A DNA stretch of 64,000 bases from Bradyrhizobium sp. AZCC 2176 (GCF_036924645.1 NZ_JAZHRX010000001.1:2108001-2172000), one strand, 5' to 3'. Counted from the first letter of the stretch, positions 23,136 to 31,397 are shown. Notes: generated by a model not told the origin, from the letters alone. Translations and numbers: made by a program.

Positions 23136-25871
23136 TTACGCCGCGTGCCGGGTCTCGGCGGTCTGTTCCTTCAGCGCCGCGATCAGGCCGGGACGGTCGA
23201 ACTTGGCGACGTAGTCGTGGAAGCCGGCCTGCCGCCCGCGCTCGATCGCCGCCGGCGACACCAGCGAGGACAGCGCGATGATCGGCATCGTGCTCAGATT
23301 GTTGTCGGCGCGGATCACTTCGGCGAACTCGAAGCCGTTCATGTCCGGCATCTCGATGTCGGTCAGCACCACGTCGAAGCTGTGGCCGGAGCGCAGCGCC
23401 GACAGCCCCTCCTGCGCGTTGACCGCGACCCGCACCTTGTAGCCGGCCGCCTTCAAGACCGGGGCCAGCATGTTGCGGAAGAAGGCACTGTCGTCGACCA
23501 AGAGCACCGACTGCGCCGTCGATGACGCCCGCATCTCCTTGCGCGAGAACCAGTCGGCAAACGCCATCGGCAGGAAATGGCCGACGTCGATCACCTCGGT
23601 AGCCTGGCCCTTGATCACCGCGGAACCCAGGATGCCGTCCTGCTGGCCGGCGACCTCGATGTGCAGCCGCTCCTCGACGATGTCGATGATCTCGTCGACC
23701 ACGAGCCCCATCGAGCGGCCATCGTCGGCGAACACCAGGATCGGCTGCGAGCCCTGGGTCTGGACGGTGACCCCGTTCATCTGCACCAGCGGCATCAATT
23801 GCTCGCGGTACTGCACCATGTAGCGGCCGTTACTGAGCTCGATCTTGTCGGTGGCGATCTCCTCCAGCCGAGTGACGAGGCCGAGCGGCACCGCCTTGGG
23901 CTGCGCGGAACCGGCGCGGAACACCAACAGCGAGGTGAGCTGTTCGCCGGACATCGCATGCGCGGCGGAGGCTTCATCGGCCATCTCATGGGCCGAGGAA
24001 CCGGAGGCGCCGAGCGCCTTGGCAATGCCGTTGGGGTCGATGATCATGATGACCGCGCCATCGCCCAGAATGGTGTTGCCGGAGAACATGTCGATGTGCC
24101 GCAGCTTGGTCGACATCGGCTTGACCACGATTTCTTCGGTGTGGAACACGCCGTCGACCACGATGCCGAAGGTCTGGCTGCCGACCTGCGTCACCACGAT
24201 AAAGCCGTTCTCGGGGTCGCTCGAGGAGCCGTCGTCGATCTTCAGGAGCTTCTTCAGGTGCATCAGCGGCAGCAGCTTGTTGCGCAGCCGCAGGACCGCG
24301 GTGTCCTTGATGCGCTCGATGCGGTGTTCGGAGTTGGCGCGGGCGCGCACCAGCTCGACCACCGACAATTGCGGGATCGCAAAGCGGTCGCCGGCGGCTT
24401 CCACGATCAGCGCCGAGACGATCGCCAGGGTCAGCGGGATCTTGATGGTGACGGAGGAACCCTCGCCCGCCACGCTCTTGATGTCGATGGTGCCGCCGAT
24501 CTGGTCGATATTGGTGCGCACCACGTCCATGCCGACGCCGCGGCCGGAGACCGAGGTGACGGTGGCCGCGGTGGAGAAGCCCGGCGCGAAGATGAACTTG
24601 TGGATCTGGGCCTCGGTCATCTTCTCCAGCTCGGCCTCGCTGACGAGACCGTTCTGCAGCGCCTTGGCCTTGATCCGCTCGGTGTTGAGCCCGCGGCCAT
24701 TATCGGCGATGCAGATGATGATGTGGCCGCCCTCGTGATAGGCCGACAGGCGGATGGTGCCCTGCTCGCCCTTGCCGCTGGCCAGCCGCTCGGCCGGGGT
24801 CTCCAGGCCATGGTCGGCGGAGTTGCGCACCATGTGGGTCAGCGGATCCTTGATCAGGTCGAGCACCTGGCGGTCGAGCTCGGTGTCGGCGCCGTGCATC
24901 TCCAGATCGATCTGCTTGCCGAGTTCGCCGGAGAGGTCACGCACGATCCTGGGCAGCTTCTGCCAGGCATTGCCGATCGGCTGCATCCGCGTCTTCATGA
25001 CGCCTTCCTGCAGTTCGGCGGTGACGTTGGAGAGCCGCTGCAGCGGCACCTTGAACTCGGTGTCCTCGTTGCGGCGGGAGATCTCCAGCAGCTGGTTGCG
25101 GGTCAGCACCAGCTCGGAGACCATCGTCATCAGATGTTCGAGCGTGTCGACGTTGACGCGGATCGACTGGTTGGCGATCTTGTCGGCGACCTCGCCGTCG
25201 GCATCGGTGGCCGCGGCGCGCTTGGCCGGCTTGGGCTTGACGATTTCTTTGGCGACTTCCTTGGCGCCTTCCTTGACTTCCGGCTCGGGCTGTTGCGCAA
25301 CCGGCGCGGGCTTCGGCGCGACGTCGGTTTCGGTCTCGCGGAAGGCGCGCTCGAGGTCGTCGAGCGAGACTTCGCCGGGACGTAAGGGGCGTTCCAGCAC
25401 CTGGTCGACCAGCGTGCCTGCCGTCACCGCGGGCGGAGCCGGCGGCGCGACGGGGACGGGCGCGGGGGCGGCCTCAGCCACGGCTTCGGCATGCCGGGCG
25501 CCTTCGGCCATCGCATGCAGCTTCTCGATCAGGTCTTCGTCGGTGCCTTCGGGCTCGGTCTCGGTGGCCTCCAGCCCGGCGAGGATTTCCTTGATGCGGT
25601 CGATCGAGGACAGGATCAGCGTCACGGCCTCGGCCTTGACCGGCATGCCGTCGCGGAATTTGCCCATCAAGGTCTCGCCGGCATGGGCGAGCGCTTCGAG
25701 CCGCGGCAGGCCTAGAAAGCCGCAGGTGCCCTTGATGGTGTGGACCAGCCGGAAGATGTTATCGAGAATCTTCGCGTCGCTCGGGTCCTGCTCGAACCGC
25801 ACCAACTGATTGTCGACCGTATCCAGGCTCTCATTGGTCTCCGTCAGGAACTCCCGCAACAGATCATCCAT
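23136..25871 (-). CDS. cheA: hybrid chemotaxis histidine kinase CheA with C-terminal receiver
   Basis: The 911-aa kinase has an Hpt domain with His44 in RLVHTIKGTCGFLG, a proline/alanine-rich linker (about 130-220), a dimerisation domain and the HATPase (LTHMVRNSADHGLE, DNGRGLN, SGRGVGMDVVRTNI). A CheW domain (SVVELVRARANSEHR) and a second CheW-like domain (LLVFRAGSAQPKAVPLGLV) follow. The C-terminus is a receiver with Asp in VLTDIEMPDMNG. No clear P2 domain was seen. It heads the che operon; a CCGTA palindrome lies 85 nt upstream of the ATG. Confidence 0.9.
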   Translation of the reverse strand: MDDLLREFLTETNESLDTVDNQLVRFEQDPSDAKILDNIFRLVHTIKGTCGFLGLPRLEALAHAGETLMGKFRDGMPVKAEAVTLILSSIDRIKEILAGLEATETEPEGTDEDLIEKLHAMAEGARHAEAVAEAAPAPVPVAPPAPPAVTAGTLVDQVLERPLRPGEVSLDDLERAFRETETDVAPKPAPVAQQPEPEVKEGAKEVAKEIVKPKPAKRAAATDADGEVADKIANQSIRVNVDTLEHLMTMVSELVLTRNQLLEISRRNEDTEFKVPLQRLSNVTAELQEGVMKTRMQPIGNAWQKLPRIVRDLSGELGKQIDLEMHGADTELDRQVLDLIKDPLTHMVRNSADHGLETPAERLASGKGEQGTIRLSAYHEGGHIIICIADNGRGLNTERIKAKALQNGLVSEAELEKMTEAQIHKFIFAPGFSTAATVTSVSGRGVGMDVVRTNIDQIGGTIDIKSVAGEGSSVTIKIPLTLAIVSALIVEAAGDRFAIPQLSVVELVRARANSEHRIERIKDTAVLRLRNKLLPLMHLKKLLKIDDGSSSDPENGFIVVTQVGSQTFGIVVDGVFHTEEIVVKPMSTKLRHIDMFSGNTILGDGAVIMIIDPNGIAKALGASGSSAHEMADEASAAHAMSGEQLTSLLVFRAGSAQPKAVPLGLVTRLEEIATDKIELSNGRYMVQYREQLMPLVQMNGVTVQTQGSQPILVFADDGRSMGLVVDEIIDIVEERLHIEVAGQQDGILGSAVIKGQATEVIDVGHFLPMAFADWFSRKEMRASSTAQSVLLVDDSAFFRNMLAPVLKAAGYKVRVAVNAQEGLSALRSGHSFDVVLTDIEMPDMNGFEFAEVIRADNNLSTMPIIALSSLVSPAAIERGRQAGFHDYVAKFDRPGLIAALKEQTAETRHAA

Positions 25872-25954
25872 ATGAGCACGCCTTCCAAAGATTCAGAAAC
25901 TGGTCGCCTCTCAGGCATAACCTTTCGGGTTTCACAGCCACGTTAATTTCACTG

Positions 25955-25970
25955 TCCGTGCTAATACGGA
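25955..25970. promoter_or_regulatory. CCGTA palindrome site 2, upstream of cheA
   Basis: TCCGTGCTAATACGGA has matching TCCGT/ACGGA ends with a 6-nt middle, one mismatch in the inner pair compared with the perfect copy at 28538. It lies 85 nt upstream of the cheA start and would control the whole che operon. Confidence 0.55.
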
Positions 25971-26072
25971 TAGGGTGAATAATGTCGTTACGAGCTGGCG
26001 CACCGGCGTGCTCGGGGCGCCGACCGGGACGTGGCAACGACAGCTGAGAGCCTCCACGATAAACGGGTGACG

Positions 26073-26258
26073 TCACCGGCTGGCGGTTTTATGGAAGAGC
26101 GCGCGGCGAAGATCGAAGCCGTCAGGCCGCGAGGTCAAGGTTTTGCCGGAGAGGCGGCCGGGGGCCGCAGTGCGGTTGGCGGTGAAGCTGGTGCCGGCTC
26201 CGGGGTTACCGGTGAGTCCGAGCGACGAGAGCGCGCTGCCGGTACCGATGATCGACAT
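26073..26258 (-). CDS. possible small hypothetical protein
   Basis: A 61-codon ORF starting MSIIGTGSALSSLGLTG. It has a GGAG about 4 nt before the ATG and a CCGTA-type palindrome (26265-26278) directly upstream. Composition is serine- and glycine-rich at the N-terminus and basic at the C-terminus. No family is recognised. The opposite strand has a competing 88-codon ORF with poorer composition; neither is certain. Confidence 0.35.
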   Translation of the reverse strand: MSIIGTGSALSSLGLTGNPGAGTSFTANRTAAPGRLSGKTLTSRPDGFDLRRALFHKTASR

Positions 26259-26488
26259 GCCGCTCCGTACAAATACGCGAGACCAAGAAAACCTTAGCCA
26301 ATTTCATTTATGATAAACAGAATCTTACCGACGCAGGCCGCGGTTTCATTGCAGGCCTTCCGACTGCGGATACGGCATCGTCGATCAATCGCGAGAGGCA
26401 CCGATGACTGCACGACGTTCGATCGAACACTCGATCGCATCGAAGAGATTGCCAACGCGCATCGCGATGACGCTGGACCAGCTGGCAG

Positions 26489-26905
26489 CTAGCCCGACTG
26501 AACGACACCCGGGAAATGGGACCGAGCTTCGGCAAGACATTCGTTAACGACCGCCAGCAGCGCCCCGGGCGTGAACGGCTTGCGCAGGCAGCGCGCGGCA
26601 CCGAGTTCGATCGCCATGCGCAGGAAGTCCGGCGCCGGGGAGTCGAGGTTGGCAAAGGCGTATCCCGACATCGCAATCAGGGGAACCGTCGGCGCGCGCT
26701 CGTGGAATATCCTGATCGATTCGAAGCCGCGCATGTGCGGCATGAAGATGTCGACGAGCATCAGGTCGAAGCACGAGTCTTCCAGCGCACGAAGCCCGGC
26801 TTCGCCGCCGTCGGCTATCGTCACGTCAAAGCCGTGACGCTCGAGATAGATCTCGATGGCCGCGCAGACCATGGGGTCGTCATCGACGACCAAGATGCGG
26901 CGCAT
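26489..26905 (-). CDS. single-domain response regulator
   Basis: The 138-aa receiver-only protein (VVDDDP at the start, Asp52 in LVDIFMPHMRG, Lys in LRKPFTPG) is a paralogue of the 15795-16220 protein. The frame is open to 27184, but GGGAGGG 5-10 nt before ATG 26905 and the start of the domain there fix the start. It is not directly next to a kinase gene, so its partner is unknown. Confidence 0.82.
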   Translation of the reverse strand: MRRILVVDDDPMVCAAIEIYLERHGFDVTIADGGEAGLRALEDSCFDLMLVDIFMPHMRGFESIRIFHERAPTVPLIAMSGYAFANLDSPAPDFLRMAIELGAARCLRKPFTPGALLAVVNECLAEARSHFPGVVQSG

Positions 26906-27717
26906 TGGCCCCCTCCCTCCCAGCGTCGGACGCGCCGTGTCGGCGATCCCCACCAGGGACAGCCCTTCACTCAATCGCACTGCGGTTTGCGAATCAGTAC
27001 ACATTTCCGCCCCAATCGACCCGACCTGTCTGCCCTCCACAGTGTATAAGGCCGGTTCCACAACCTGATCCTCGCATGCTGAGAACTCATACCTAGCTCG
27101 GCATACCAAACGCCGTGCCGTGATTGATGCGAGACGTTCGAGCTCCCCGCCTTCGATGCGAACGGGAATCGCGCCCTCCCCCATCGATTGCTGAAGGTCC
27201 TGTGTTGCAGGTCCTGTGTTGCACGTCTCGTCGGCGGCGGAGTTCGCGTCGCCCTATCTCGAATCAGCGGCGGACTGCCGCTGACCAATGCGAGCGTCGT
27301 GACGCCGGGCACGACCCCGTCGCCGACGTCGCGGATTTTCGTATCGAGCGCGGCAGCGCACTTCGAAAGCAACTCGCCCCTGTAGCTGCAGGCCCGGCAA
27401 TCTGCTCCACGCCATGCGTCACCGGCCAAATCGCACGCGTCACGCCCGTCATTGCATGCGCGGGAATCATGCGACAGCGAGGCGCTGTTGCCGACCCGGG
27501 AAATTGCCCGCGCCAATGATCGGCGAATAGCTGCCGCCCGGGCACCTGCTCAACGATGCTCGCATCCTGGAAAGGCCGATGCAGCGATGACCACGTGCGT
27601 CCATTTTGCTAATTTTTCTTGCCAATGAAATGTGCAAGGATCATCCTGCATTTCGGATCGTACGCAGCAGGCGCCAGACGCCAGCGACCGGCTTAGCCCG
27701 TAAGGCAGGAGACTGCT
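26906..27717. other. 812-base spacer without a recognisable gene
   Basis: Several overlapping ORFs up to 180 codons are open on both strands, but all are arginine-, cysteine- or serine-rich and lack family resemblance or ribosome sites. The segment contains a tandem 14-bp duplication, GGTCCTGTGTTGCA, at 27196-27209 and 27210-27223. It may be a decayed gene. The 150 bases before 27718 are more AT-rich and probably hold the promoter of the Crp-type gene. Confidence 0.45.
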
Positions 27718-28443
27718 TTGGATTCAGCCCCTCGTTCTCCGAATGGATTTTTGTCCTCGCTGACCGCGGACGACTTCGAGTTGATTCGCCCGCATCTGCG
27801 CAGCGCCGATCTCAGCCCCGATATGGTGCTGGTCGAAGTCGACGAAACGCTCAAGCGTGCGTACCTCCCGCACAAGGGCGTCATTTCGCTGGTCGTGAAG
27901 CTCGCGCGCGGCGAGCACGTCCAGATCGCGATGATCGGCCGCGACAGCATCTTCGGCGCGTTCTCCGCGCTCGGCGACCCCGTTGCGCTGAACACCGCGG
28001 AGGTGCTGGTGCCCGGCGCCGCCTCGACCATCGATCTCGACCAGCTTCGTATTGCCGCCGACCAGAGCGCAACGTTGCGTACCGCGCTGACGCGCCATGG
28101 CCTCGCCGTCTATGCGCAAATCCAGCAGACTGCCGGCTGCAACGCCTCGCACACGGTAGAGTCGCGGCTGGCGCGGTGCCTGTTGCATACGCGCGACCTC
28201 TCCGGCAGCGACAAGCTCGTGCTGACCCAGGAAGCGATGGCGCAGATGATCGGCGCCCGCCGCAACAGCGTTTCGCTGGTAGCCAACACGCTGCAGCAGG
28301 CCAATTTCATCCACTACAGCCGCGGGCATATCGAAATCACCAACGTGGACGGCCTGATCAAGACATCCTGCGAGTGCTACGCGACGGTCAAGGCGCAGTA
28401 CACGCGGCTGCTGCATCCGCGCGTCCACAGCGCGGCCGCTTGA
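27718..28443 (+). CDS. Crp/Fnr family transcriptional regulator
   Basis: The 241-aa protein has an N-terminal cyclic-nucleotide-binding-like beta barrel (YLPHKGVISLVVKL and VQIAMIGRDSIFGAFSALG) and a C-terminal winged helix (LTQEAMAQMIGARRNSVSLV). The cyclic-nucleotide phosphate cassette (GE...RSA) is not conserved, and there is no N-terminal cysteine cluster, so neither classical cAMP nor Fnr iron-sulfur sensing is supported. The start is TTG at 27718 with CAGGAGA upstream. It lies inside the signalling block and could control it. Confidence 0.85.
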   Translation: MDSAPRSPNGFLSSLTADDFELIRPHLRSADLSPDMVLVEVDETLKRAYLPHKGVISLVVKLARGEHVQIAMIGRDSIFGAFSALGDPVALNTAEVLVPGAASTIDLDQLRIAADQSATLRTALTRHGLAVYAQIQQTAGCNASHTVESRLARCLLHTRDLSGSDKLVLTQEAMAQMIGARRNSVSLVANTLQQANFIHYSRGHIEITNVDGLIKTSCECYATVKAQYTRLLHPRVHSAAA

Positions 28444-28537
28444 CCGCTTGCGGCGATCAGCGGCGGCCGCAGCCCGATCTGTGATACGCATCGCACCGTC
28501 GCTGCGCGCGAGGATTGCGAAATCCCCCGACACCCCA

Positions 28538-28551
28538 CCGTATTAATACGG
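28538..28551. promoter_or_regulatory. CCGTA palindrome site 3 (perfect), upstream of cheY-like gene
   Basis: CCGTATTAATACGG is a perfect 14-bp palindrome, the best copy of the motif. It lies in the 287-base space after the Crp-type gene and 180 nt before the CheY-like start. Confidence 0.6.
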
Positions 28552-28730
28552 CCAATCGCAACTCCTGCAGCGTTTCGGCCGGCATCGAGTTAACGCGCTG
28601 TTCAACGAGCCCTGATACTTGTCGCGGTGCTGACGGGTGCGGGTTCGAGAAAAGGCAATCGAGACTCTTTTCGCGTGCGACGCGCATTCACCTGTGTTCG
28701 GCGGCTTGCTGTTTGCGCGGAGTTAAGGAC

Positions 28731-29123
28731 ATGGCTTTTGATTTGTCGATGCCGATCCTGGTGGTCGATGACTACAGCACCATGATCCGCATCATCCGCA
28801 ACCTTCTCAAGCAACTCGGATTCGAGAACGTCGACGAAGCCAGCGACGGATCGGCCGCGCTCGCCAAGATGCAGACCAAGCGCTACGGCCTCGTGATCTC
28901 CGACTGGAACATGGAGCCGATGACCGGCTACGATCTGCTCAAGGAAGTCCGCGCCAGCCCGGAATTCTCCAAGACGCCTTTCATCATGATCACGGCTGAA
29001 TCCAAGACCGAAAACGTCATCGCGGCGAAGAAGGCCGGCGTCAACAATTACATCGTCAAGCCGTTCAATGCCGCAACGCTGAAGACCAAGATGGAAGCAG
29101 TGTTCCCCGACGCTGCCGGCTGA
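28731..29123 (+). CDS. CheY-like chemotaxis response regulator
   Basis: The 130-aa receiver is of classical CheY type. VVDDYSTMIRIIRNLLKQLG carries the acidic pair, Asp58 is in ISDWNMEPMTG, Thr/Ala in MITAES and Lys in YIVKPFNAATL. Chemotaxis CheY proteins share the FENVDEASDG pattern. The frame is open from 28515, but TAAGGA before ATG 28731 and the domain start settle the start. It is outside the che operon but shares the upstream palindrome class. Confidence 0.88.
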   Translation: MAFDLSMPILVVDDYSTMIRIIRNLLKQLGFENVDEASDGSAALAKMQTKRYGLVISDWNMEPMTGYDLLKEVRASPEFSKTPFIMITAESKTENVIAAKKAGVNNYIVKPFNAATLKTKMEAVFPDAAG

Positions 29124-29138
29124 CATCGCGCCGACTAA

Positions 29139-29152
29139 CCGTACTTCTACGG
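29139..29152. promoter_or_regulatory. CCGTA palindrome site 4
   Basis: CCGTACTTCTACGG lies 15 nt after the CheY-like stop and 66 nt before the small hypothetical gene at 29218. Its outer five pairs are perfect. Confidence 0.55.
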
Positions 29153-29217
29153 CTTGGGATTTTCACCTCCGGATAACGTTGACTGAGGATAGTTGCGTGG
29201 ACCAAGGGAGTGCCCTC

Positions 29218-29463
29218 ATGTTCACGTTTGAAACGAGCGATCAGAAAGAAGTGCGGCGTTTCCGTATCGCCCAGTTCAATGGCAGGACCGCAACCGCGCG
29301 TTCGGCCGGATCGGCAGTCACCGGCCACGTTCGATCGATCGTGGAAAACAAGTCGAGCGTTCCGGCAGCGTGGACCATCACGATCATCCCGGAAGAGCCC
29401 AGGCCGACGCTCGCGTTGCGGCCCGCACCGCGCCCCCGCTCCTTCATGGAAGACTTCTGCTGA
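29218..29463 (+). CDS. small hypothetical protein
   Basis: The 81-residue protein (MFTFETSDQKEVRRFRIAQF...) has a good ribosome site (GGGAG, 8 nt before ATG 29218). It has alternating beta-like hydrophobics (WTITIIPEEPRPTLALRP). No family is recognised. The frame is open to TTG 29179. The upstream palindrome suggests control together with the neighbouring signalling genes. Confidence 0.6.
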   Translation: MFTFETSDQKEVRRFRIAQFNGRTATARSAGSAVTGHVRSIVENKSSVPAAWTITIIPEEPRPTLALRPAPRPRSFMEDFC

Positions 29464-29574
29464 ACGGCAGAACGCGCGATCCCCAAAGTCCTGCCCGGCT
29501 TGCCCGCTTCCGGCACATCGATAGCTCGAAGCCGCGCGCAAGGCCGCGCATCGCAGGCATCATTTCGGGAAAAA

Positions 29575-30195
29575 TCAGGCAGGCTGCAGCAGCGCCTTGC
29601 GGACCAAATCCGCAGTGTTGCGGGCGCCCAGCTTGCGCATGGCCTCGGCGCGGTGGCTTTCGAATGTCCTTGGGCTGATATTCATCCGCAAGGCGCCTTG
29701 CTTGTTGGAGCACCCTTCGCTGATCAGGCTCAGCACCTCGCGCTCGCGCCGGGTCAGCGGCTTCTGGCCGGACCCCGGCGCCAAAGTCAGATTCGGCTTG
29801 CGGGCGCCATCCGCGGAGCGGCGGGACTGGCCCTCGCCGGCCTGCTTGCAGACGACATCGGAAGCCGGCGCCGGGTGATTGTCCGACATCTGCTTCACCA
29901 GCGCGCAGACGCGTTCGGTTTGCTGAAGCGCGTTCTCGACCACCTGCTGCAGGTAGAGCCGGTTGCCGGGTGCCTGCGAAAACTGGTGGCTGTGCTGCTT
30001 GATCTCATTCATGTAGAGCAGCAGCGCCGTCAGGGGTCCGTTCAACTGCCGGGCAATCGCAGCGCTCGCCTCTGCCGCGGCACGCGAGCGCGCGGCGGAC
30101 AGTTGGACGATCTCAGGATTCTCTTCGAGAGGTGTGATGCTTTCCATCCACTTCGTGAAGTGCGAATCAGCGGCGTGATGGTCTTGTCCTGACAT
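29575..30195 (-). CDS. LuxR-type regulator with degenerate histidine-kinase dimerisation domain
   Basis: The 206-aa protein has an unusual N-terminal part. AIARQLNGPLTALLLYMNEI, followed by LQQVVENALQQTERVCALVKQM, closely resembles the DHp/HisKA helices of FixL-type kinases, but the phospho-acceptor His is replaced by Arg (ARQLN instead of AHELN). The C-terminal HTH is of LuxR type (LTRREREVLSLI, SNKQGALRMNISPRTFESHRAEAM). It is much like the HTH of the FixJ-like protein at 19944. It may dimerise with, or titrate, a kinase. Confidence 0.75.
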   Translation of the reverse strand: MSGQDHHAADSHFTKWMESITPLEENPEIVQLSAARSRAAAEASAAIARQLNGPLTALLLYMNEIKQHSHQFSQAPGNRLYLQQVVENALQQTERVCALVKQMSDNHPAPASDVVCKQAGEGQSRRSADGARKPNLTLAPGSGQKPLTRREREVLSLISEGCSNKQGALRMNISPRTFESHRAEAMRKLGARNTADLVRKALLQPA

Positions 30196-30604
30196 ATAAC
30201 CGTTTTATCGGCTTCACCCTCGTTCATGGTTAATTTGCCCACCAGTAAGACTACGGAGAACTTCATCCGCGCGCCCTGTTGGCAGGCGTAAATCGGCTAA
30301 AAACCCCTCGAATCGGGTCAGTATCGGCCGTTTTTGGGCGCAAATTCATGATCCAAACGTGAATACCGTAGCTCGCTACTCCCGCATTTTTACGGTGGAT
30401 CCATTTACTTTGTTAATGGATCACAACCGTTCTCAGTCGGCTTTCCGAGTCCTTCGGCACACGTGCGTATGATGTGCTAGCCGGCCGCGACAACGCGGGG
30501 GCGAAGTCGCCATTTTTTGCCGATTTCCGATTTACAGGCCTCGGCAGCCTCGCAATGATCGGGGCCCAAAACCATCCCGCAACGAATCCAAAAAGGAGAC
30601 GGCG
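30196..30604. other. divergent regulatory spacer (409 bases)
   Basis: No coding potential. It contains CCGTA-type palindrome site 5 (CCGCATTTTTACGG, 30382-30395) and, directly after it, an 8-bp inverted repeat GATCCATT-N9-AATGGATC (30398-30422). AT-rich tracts near 30220-30360 suit promoters for both flanking genes. Confidence 0.5.
30382..30422. promoter_or_regulatory. CCGTA palindrome site 5 and adjacent 8-bp inverted repeat
   Basis: CCGCATTTTTACGG (30382-30395) has one outer mismatch. GATCCATT at 30398-30405 pairs exactly with AATGGATC at 30415-30422. The two sit between the LuxR-DHp gene and the divergent exported-protein gene. Confidence 0.5.
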
Positions 30605-31042
30605 ATGTCGCAGGCAAAGGGATCATGGATGACGATGGCGGCGCTGGCCGGCGTCCTGGCATTCAGTTCGGGCGTGGCGGCACAAACCGCGCCGCCACCA
30701 ACTGCATCGCCACCGGCGGAGAACGCGGCGCCAACGGCCGACAACGCCGTGATGCTGACCGTATTCCTGAAACACGACCAGTCGCGCCCCCTGAGCGAAC
30801 TCAACGCGCAGCTTCAGCGCCAGGGCTATTACAAGGCCTTCCCGCCTGAAGGCGTCGAAGTCGTGAGCTGGTATGTGATGATGGGAATCGGGCAGGTGGT
30901 GACGCTGCGGCTGCCGGCATCGCGGCTGCGCGAAGTCAACCGCATCCTCGAGAACACCGCCTGGGGCAGCTACCGCACCGAGTTCTATCCGACCTATGAT
31001 TACAAGGCGATCGGCACCGCGGCTCACGAAAAGGCGCAGTAG
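30605..31042 (+). CDS. hypothetical exported protein
   Basis: The 145-aa protein has a signal peptide (MTMAALAGVLAFSSGVAAQ), a proline/alanine-rich linker (TAPPPTASPPAENAAP) and an alpha/beta domain with VMLTVFLKHDQSRPLSELNA and GVEVVSWYVMMGIGQVVTLR. AAGGAG precedes the ATG. It has a pattern seen in small secreted proteins of Bradyrhizobium, but no function is recognised. Confidence 0.65.
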   Translation: MSQAKGSWMTMAALAGVLAFSSGVAAQTAPPPTASPPAENAAPTADNAVMLTVFLKHDQSRPLSELNAQLQRQGYYKAFPPEGVEVVSWYVMMGIGQVVTLRLPASRLREVNRILENTAWGSYRTEFYPTYDYKAIGTAAHEKAQ

Positions 31043-31090
31043 GGCGGCGCTGAACAGTTCCGACCGGAATGAGGCAACGATTCCGAGGAA

Positions 31091-31297
31091 TCAGCCAAGC
31101 CTGGAGATCTGTTCCTCGGTTACGACCCGCTCGATGTTCTCGGTCTTGCTCTTGATACGATAGCGCGGGCGGCCGTCGGCCTCGATCGGCAGGCAGGTGA
31201 CGATGGTGTAGACGCTGCGCTCCTTCGCCATGGCGCGGCCCTGCGGGCCCTGCTGCTGGTGATGAACGTCGTCATTGATCGCGAAGTTATGGGCCAT
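31091..31297 (-). CDS. small hypothetical protein
   Basis: A 68-residue protein (MAHNFAINDDVHHQQQ...), ending ENIERVVTEEQISRLG. The C-terminal 35 residues look like a compact beta domain (YRIKSKTENIERVVTE). ATG at 31297 is preferred over the longer frame to 31429 because an A/G-rich AGAAAG precedes it and the longer N-terminus looks non-coding. No family is recognised. Confidence 0.55.
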   Translation of the reverse strand: MAHNFAINDDVHHQQQGPQGRAMAKERSVYTIVTCLPIEADGRPRYRIKSKTENIERVVTEEQISRLG

Positions 31298-31397
31298 CGT
31301 CGGTCTTTCTGTTGAAAAAAGGCTTGTAATCTCAACAGCCTCGCAAGGCAACAGGTCGTTCGGCGGATTTTGACAAGACGATCTCGGGTTCCGCCCG

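Larger units (their letters stand above)
25872..26488. other. gene-poor spacer between cheA and the next response regulator
   Basis: About 600 bases with only short doubtful ORFs. It holds two CCGTA-type palindromes (25956-25969, and 26265-26278 with one mismatch) and an AT-rich stretch around 26290-26330. Apart from the 61-codon minus-strand ORF listed separately, nothing in it looks coding. Confidence 0.5.

Noticed and set aside
23577-25385. 602-codon plus-strand ORF opposite cheA
   Set aside because: Shadow of cheA; the translation is repetitive His/Asp/Leu sequence without family features.
26971-27516. 181-codon minus-strand ORF in the spacer before the Crp-type gene
   Set aside because: Arg/Ser/Cys-rich composition, no ribosome site and no domain-like pattern; competing frames are open on both strands.
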